Assembly: GCA_016293645.1 (NCBI GenBank)
Contig: JAEDDW010000022.1
Location: 1 to 26,980, forward strand
Reading direction: 5' to 3'
DNA: 26,980 bases
Source of the DNA: Treponema sp.
GTDB taxonomy: Bacteria; Spirochaetota; Spirochaetia; Treponematales; Treponemataceae
The notes beneath the pieces were generated by a model. The model ran no database searches. It had not been told where the DNA came from and saw only the letters and a program-made list of their open reading frames with translations. Both the position numbers and the translations under genes were made by a program. Shown here in pieces: positions 23,250 to 26,980 of the stretch (positions within the stretch are counted from its first letter, which is position 1; each line of letters begins with the position of its first letter).

Positions 23250-24083
23250 TTACCTGATTGAATTTACCGCATTCAAAACTGAAGCAGCATCACTGTTTTT
23301 AAATATATCCTGAAGATTAGGATATTTTTTCATCACCTCACCAATTTTTTCAAACTGAGATGCAAGTTTGTCCTGTTCAAGAATGTTTTCAGCCTGCCGT
23401 GAAGCCTTATCTTCCATCTTTGACTTCAAGGTTGAAAGATATTCTTCATAGGCTTTCTTGGCGCTGTAGTAAACATCAATGTCAGGGAGCACGCTGTCGG
23501 TGATCTCTACGGAAGAAAAAGCTATTCCTTTGAATTCATTTTTATTAGACATAAGCACCTTAAGAATTTCTTCCTCTGAAAGGGCCGTAGGCTTTATGAG
23601 ATATTCATTATGGTTTTCAAAAAGAGATCTGGAAACAAAAGTTGCAGCAAGCTTTGCCCTGTTTTCATAATACTCAAGAAGATCATCATTGGTTCTGATT
23701 TTATTGTTTTTATATAGATCAAGGATTTCTTCAGGAGAAATGCTCATGGTAAAATTCAATTTGATGTTGTAGGAAAAACTGGCTTTATCAGATGAGAAAT
23801 CCTTATAGAATTTTGATGAAGGAAGTTCCCCTGAAACAACCTGTGTGGATTTAAAAGGTGCAAGGTCAAAAGTTTCAAGAGTCACGTTAGTCGGCAGAAG
23901 ACGTTCCCATCTCCATGTCATGGCCCCTGACATGACAGGTTTTTCATATATTCCGCTTGTCTTGGAAGACATAACAGCACAAAAACCGGGTTTTACAAGA
24001 AAGGTTATCCAGCCAATGTAAAATACAACAGCTGCAAAGATTGCAAGAATAACAATATTCGCAAAAAATTTTTTGATCTTCAT
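23250..24083 (-). CDS. Membrane-anchored SPFH/band-7-like protein
   Basis: A 277-residue protein with one N-terminal membrane helix (about 7-30) and a large soluble domain. The sequence after the helix, LVKPGFCAVMSSKTSGIYEKPVMSGAMTWRWERLLPTNV, resembles the start of SPFH/band-7 (prohibitin, stomatin, HflK/C) domains. Residues 215-260 form a charged helix, as the C-terminal coiled coil of that group. Such proteins assemble into membrane microdomain scaffolds. I infer the family from these features and cannot name a subgroup. First gene of the operon with aroH and glgA; GGTAGGG precedes the ATG. The next start is 9 bases after its stop. Confidence 0.7.
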   Translation of the reverse strand: MKIKKFFANIVILAIFAAVVFYIGWITFLVKPGFCAVMSSKTSGIYEKPVMSGAMTWRWERLLPTNVTLETFDLAPFKSTQVVSGELPSSKFYKDFSSDKASFSYNIKLNFTMSISPEEILDLYKNNKIRTNDDLLEYYENRAKLAATFVSRSLFENHNEYLIKPTALSEEEILKVLMSNKNEFKGIAFSSVEITDSVLPDIDVYYSAKKAYEEYLSTLKSKMEDKASRQAENILEQDKLASQFEKIGEVMKKYPNLQDIFKNSDAASVLNAVNSIR

Positions 24084-24146
24084 ATTCCCTACCGTTCCTG
24101 AAAAAACAAAAGTTTCTTAAGGCTCCCTATAAAAAATAACCTAATT

Positions 24147-24175
24147 ATTATACAATAATACCGAAATTATATAAA
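24147..24175 (-). promoter_or_regulatory. Promoter of the SPFH-aroH-glgA operon
   Basis: On the minus strand TTTATA (24175-24170), 17 bases, TATAAT (24152-24147). It predicts a leader of about 57 bases before ATG 24083, including the GGTAGGG ribosome site. Divergent from, and overlapping, the -10 of the small membrane protein gene. Confidence 0.5.
24168..24173 (+). promoter_or_regulatory. -10 box of the small membrane protein gene, leaderless
   Basis: TATATA ends 6 bases before the ATG at 24180. The -35 at 17 bases (TTATTA, 24145-24150) is weak. No Shine-Dalgarno is present between it and the start. Confidence 0.45.
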
Positions 24176-24179
24176 GACT

Positions 24180-24536
24180 ATGTTTTCAAAGAAATCCAAA
24201 GGAACAATCGACAAATCATTTCTCTTTAAGCTTACCGGACGTACATCGCTGTTTTTTGCCCTGCTCCTTCTGGTGCTTGTGTTTTTTTACCTGAGTGGAA
24301 ACTATCAGAATTTTCTGGATTCTACCCAGGCATTCACTCTTTTCATGTGTTCAGCTGACTGTATTGTCCTTTTTCTGTTTTCTCTGGCCGGAATCATCGA
24401 AAGCATCGGTCTCTTCTTTGTATCAAGAAAAAAAAGATATTGGATTTTCTTTGGAGTCTTTCTTATAAGCGGAATCATTTCAGCCGCAGTATTCATGGCA
24501 CTGAGAACTGTTTCAATCCTGTCACTTGGAATATGA
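24180..24536 (+). CDS. Small membrane protein of unknown function
   Basis: A 118-residue protein with three to four hydrophobic segments (about 23-42, 52-82 as one or two, 88-112) separated by short basic loops such as SRKKRYW. I do not recognise the family. Base composition and codon use look like the neighbouring genes, and it has a promoter-like TATATA box just before the ATG. Its last 15 bases overlap the end of the convergent thiamine pyrophosphokinase gene. The opposite-strand frame at 24305-24670 is judged a shadow. Confidence 0.65.
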   Translation: MFSKKSKGTIDKSFLFKLTGRTSLFFALLLLVLVFFYLSGNYQNFLDSTQAFTLFMCSADCIVLFLFSLAGIIESIGLFFVSRKKRYWIFFGVFLISGIISAAVFMALRTVSILSLGI

Positions 24537-25220
24537 TACTTGCGCAGTATAAGGAACATAGACAAGAAAACTGCCTTTTTCCGCATAAAGATTGACTTTC
24601 TTTTTCTGATCAAAATATTCCTTTGAAATCCTGTTTGAAAGGCTTGCCATTCCTTTGGGGAACAGTTCACTCCATTCCAGACCTTCGCATTTCATGCATG
24701 TATTTTCATATTCACTTGTAATCCTTGAAACTGAAATGCGGTCATCAATGCAGACATTTTTTATATGGACGGAACTCCCCTGTGACACAAAATATATGAC
24801 CTGCTGGCCGCAAAGCCACACATCGCAATGATATTCCCTTGAAAACGAATCAAGTAAAGCAACAAAATGATCAGGTCTTCCGCCATTGCCACCAACAAGA
24901 ACAATTCTATCACCGTCACCTGCAATTTCCCTTGCCTTCATCAATGCAAGTTCAGAATCGGTCCAATCCTTGTCGTGGGAATAAATTTTTTTTTCGCAGT
25001 CTGAATACTTTACATCAACAAGATACCTGTTCTCGATGCTGTCAAAATCACCAGTCAAAAAATCCGGTTTTCGATTTACAAGACCTGCATCAAAATATCT
25101 TTCAAAGGAATCAAGTCCAGAGTCTGCGGCAATGATATAGTCAGCTGAATTCATCTTAAAGAAAAGTCTTGCATCATCAACTGAGGGAGACTCACCTCCT
25201 GTAAAAATCACAATGTTCAT
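24522..25220 (-). CDS. thiN: Thiamine pyrophosphokinase
   Basis: A 232-residue thiamine diphosphokinase that transfers pyrophosphate from ATP to thiamine. Family landmarks in order are FTGGESP (6-12), IIAADSGLDSFERYF, RKPDFLTGDFDSI, SHDKDWTDSELALMKA and VLVGGNGGRPDHF, covering the substrate and Mg-ATP residues. The C-terminal beta domain is complete. Length is close to the 210-220 typical for the family. A distant GAGG lies about 12 bases before the ATG. It diverges from cca, with 37 bases between the starts, and overlaps the small membrane protein gene tail-to-tail by 15 bases. Confidence 0.92.
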   Translation of the reverse strand: MNIVIFTGGESPSVDDARLFFKMNSADYIIAADSGLDSFERYFDAGLVNRKPDFLTGDFDSIENRYLVDVKYSDCEKKIYSHDKDWTDSELALMKAREIAGDGDRIVLVGGNGGRPDHFVALLDSFSREYHCDVWLCGQQVIYFVSQGSSVHIKNVCIDDRISVSRITSEYENTCMKCEGLEWSELFPKGMASLSNRISKEYFDQKKKVNLYAEKGSFLVYVPYTAQVSYSK

Positions 25221-25245
25221 AATGGAATTTTCCTCACTTTTATGG

Positions 25246-25251
25246 TAAAAC
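25246..25251 (+). promoter_or_regulatory. -10 box of the cca gene, leaderless
   Basis: TAAAAC preceded by TGG (extended -10 form), ending 6 bases before the cca ATG at 25258. No good -35 and no Shine-Dalgarno in between. Confidence 0.4.
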
Positions 25252-25257
25252 TATAAC

Positions 25258-26661
25258 ATGTTTTTCAATAATAGTGTAAAGATTCCGTCTGACCTGAAAA
25301 AAGTCAGTGAAATATTTCACCGCAACGGACATTCAGTTTATCTTGTCGGTGGTGCCGTACGCGACATGCTGATGAGAAAAGAAGTCCATGACTACGATCT
25401 TGCGACAGATGCTACCCCAGAACAGGTAATGAAGATCTTCAAAAAAGTCATCCCGACTGGAATCCAGCACGGAACCGTTACAATCCTAATTTATGGAATG
25501 CAGCTTGAAACCACCACATTCAGGACTGAAGCGGATTATTCTGACGGAAGACATCCTGACAAAGTTGAATATGCCCGGACCATAGAAGAAGATCTTTCAC
25601 GACGCGACTTCACCATGAATGCCATCGCGGCAGATTTAAGGACCGGTAAAATAAAAGATCCATTCCACGGTAGAAGAGATATCAGAAAAAAAATCATCCG
25701 GACAGTTGGAAACAGCACCGAACGTTTTACAGAAGATGGACTTAGACCGGTACGCGCCATAAGATTTGCAGGCCAGCTTGGATTCAAGATTGATGACGAG
25801 ACATTCAAAGCATTTGCAGATGAAGATGTAATCAGAAAAACAAAATCCATCTCAATAGAAAGATTCCATGATGAATTCTGCAAGATAATGAAAAGTCCAA
25901 AACCAAGCATCAGCTTAAAGCTTCTTGAAGATACCGGGCTTCTGAATATTTTCATTCCGGAATTCACCCCATGCAGAAACTGCCTTCAGAAAGATGAACG
26001 TGGATTTCATGAATTCGATGTTGCCGACCACAATTTTTATGCTTGTGACGGAGCACCAAAAGACAATCTGATTGTCCGCCTGGCAGCCTTTTACCATGAC
26101 ATAGGAAAGCCGGAAGCAAAAACAGTAGAGATTGTAAACGGCAATGAGCACATTCACTTCCACGGCCATGATTCAATTTCTGAAAAAAAGTGCATTGAAT
26201 CCATGACAAACCTTAAATTTTCAAACAACGAAATAAAACAGGTCAGTCATCTGGTCAAAAACCACATGTTCTTTTATGAACCCAATTGGACTGACAGTGC
26301 TGTAAGAAGATTCATCATTCGTGTAGGAATGGAAAACCTTGACAATCTGATTCTTCTGAGACTTGCAGATATCCACGGAATGCACAATGTTCCGGCTTTA
26401 CCAGGAAGTCCAAGCTGGAACAATCTCGTTGAGCTGAAAGAAAGAATTGCGGATCTTGCAAAGCAGAATTCCGCCTTGAGTCTCAAGGATCTTAAAGTGA
26501 ACGGAAACGACCTTATGAATGCTGGAATTCCCAAAGGTTCCGCCATCGGAAAAATTCTCAACGAACTTTTTGAAACTGTCACAGACAGTCCGGAAATGAA
26601 TGATAAGGATAAACTTCTAAAACTTGCAATTAACATCTATGAGGGAAAAATAAAGTCATGA
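25258..26661 (+). CDS. cca: tRNA CCA nucleotidyltransferase with HD domain
   Basis: A 467-residue class II CCA-adding enzyme. VYLVGGAVRDMLM (27-39) and DYDLATDATP (45-54) form the catalytic site, TGIQHGTVTI (67-76) is the CCA-type signature, and RRDFTMNAIAADL and RPVRAIRFAGQLGFKID follow. A C-terminal HD phosphohydrolase domain is shown by FYHDIGKPEAK (His280-Asp281) and further His residues in HIHFHGHD. It is distinct from the PcnB at 14150, so this organism has both enzymes. The stop overlaps the next start by 4 bases (ATGA). Confidence 0.94.
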   Translation: MFFNNSVKIPSDLKKVSEIFHRNGHSVYLVGGAVRDMLMRKEVHDYDLATDATPEQVMKIFKKVIPTGIQHGTVTILIYGMQLETTTFRTEADYSDGRHPDKVEYARTIEEDLSRRDFTMNAIAADLRTGKIKDPFHGRRDIRKKIIRTVGNSTERFTEDGLRPVRAIRFAGQLGFKIDDETFKAFADEDVIRKTKSISIERFHDEFCKIMKSPKPSISLKLLEDTGLLNIFIPEFTPCRNCLQKDERGFHEFDVADHNFYACDGAPKDNLIVRLAAFYHDIGKPEAKTVEIVNGNEHIHFHGHDSISEKKCIESMTNLKFSNNEIKQVSHLVKNHMFFYEPNWTDSAVRRFIIRVGMENLDNLILLRLADIHGMHNVPALPGSPSWNNLVELKERIADLAKQNSALSLKDLKVNGNDLMNAGIPKGSAIGKILNELFETVTDSPEMNDKDKLLKLAINIYEGKIKS

Positions 26662-26980
26662 AAAAAATTATACTTACAGCATCATCAATTTTAATTTCTT
26701 TTAACATATATGGTCAGGAAGCTTTAAAATCAACAGAAGAAGAATACTATGACTATCTTTCCGTAGAAGGTCTTGCAGAAAAACCTGCGCTAAACTACCG
26801 CACCCTTTCTGATTCAGAATGGAAGATCAATGAAAAAAACCATCTTTGGAGCGGAAACAACATCGGAAGTAAATTCACCATCCATGAAGCTGCTGAAGAA
26901 ACAAAAAACAAATTCCTGAGGGGAATTGACAGAAGCATTAAGCTTAAAATTTATGGACCTGAATGGTTTAATTCCTATAA
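26658..26980 (+). CDS. Exported protein of unknown function, cut by window end
   Basis: The frame is open from ATG 26658 to the window edge, giving 107 residues so far. It begins with a signal peptide (MKKIILTASSILISFNIYG, likely cut before QE). The mature part has EEYYDYLSVEGLAEKPALNYRTLSDSEW and WSGNNIGSKFTIHE. The repeated aromatic and LNYRTLSDS elements recall spirochaetal outer-membrane or Wzi-like proteins with N-terminal SLxYRTxSDS boxes, but this is a weak impression. It overlaps cca by 4 bases, so it is translated as part of the same transcript. Confidence 0.7.
   Translation, partial: MKKIILTASSILISFNIYGQEALKSTEEEYYDYLSVEGLAEKPALNYRTLSDSEWKINEKNHLWSGNNIGSKFTIHEAAEETKNKFLRGIDRSIKLKIYGPEWFNSY

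Overview
The window reads as chromosome of a treponeme-like spirochaete of moderate GC content. The strongest marker is a full-length P83/100-type coiled-coil antigen (19346-21112), a family known from Borrelia and Treponema. Supporting markers are a two-zinc-knuckle MetRS with a C-terminal tRNA-binding domain, a GH57-like protein beside an Rnf-type cluster, and separate PcnB and Cca enzymes. No phage, plasmid, tRNA, rRNA or CRISPR feature is visible. Coding density is very high and no gap between genes exceeds about 190 bases. All names are by eye from motifs and gene order.

Layout. 65-3602 (+): metG and a FemAB-type aminoacyltransferase, separated by a small palindromic terminator. 3618-12222 (-): a nine-gene, mostly overlapping operon, in transcription order a divergent PAP2 (DUF212) protein, a large unknown membrane protein, rnfC-D-G-E-A-B, and a GH57-type protein. 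12311-15241 (+): an RluA-type pseudouridine synthase, a P-loop/Asp23 fusion and pcnB. 15238-16158 (-): a monoacylglycerol-lipase-like hydrolase. 16246-21112 (+): a 23S rRNA uracil methyltransferase, an exported beta-propeller protein and P83/100. A 120-bp nested palindromic (MITE-like) element follows. 21298-24083 (-): an SPFH-like membrane protein, AroH chorismate mutase and glycogen synthase. 24180-24536 (+): a small membrane protein that overlaps the end of a thiamine pyrophosphokinase gene (24522-25220, -). 25258-26980 (+): cca and the start of an exported protein cut by the window edge.

Two patterns stand out. First, the Rnf-like operon has the canonical rnfCDGEAB order, but most cofactor-binding signatures appear lost. 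The RnfC GGAGFPT and NGAECEP motifs, the RnfA and RnfE iron-binding cysteines, the RnfG and RnfD SGAT flavinylation motifs, and the first RnfB cluster are all missing, while the RnfC ferredoxin clusters and two RnfB clusters remain. The GH57 protein ending the operon also lacks its nucleophile. This looks like a remodelled electron-transfer or scaffold complex rather than a standard ferredoxin:NAD oxidoreductase. Second, most first genes of transcription units have a -10 box ending only 6-9 bases before the start codon, often with a -35-like box 17 bases upstream. That predicts leaderless mRNAs, whereas genes inside operons and P83/100 carry Shine-Dalgarno sequences. This pattern was used to correct several start codons.
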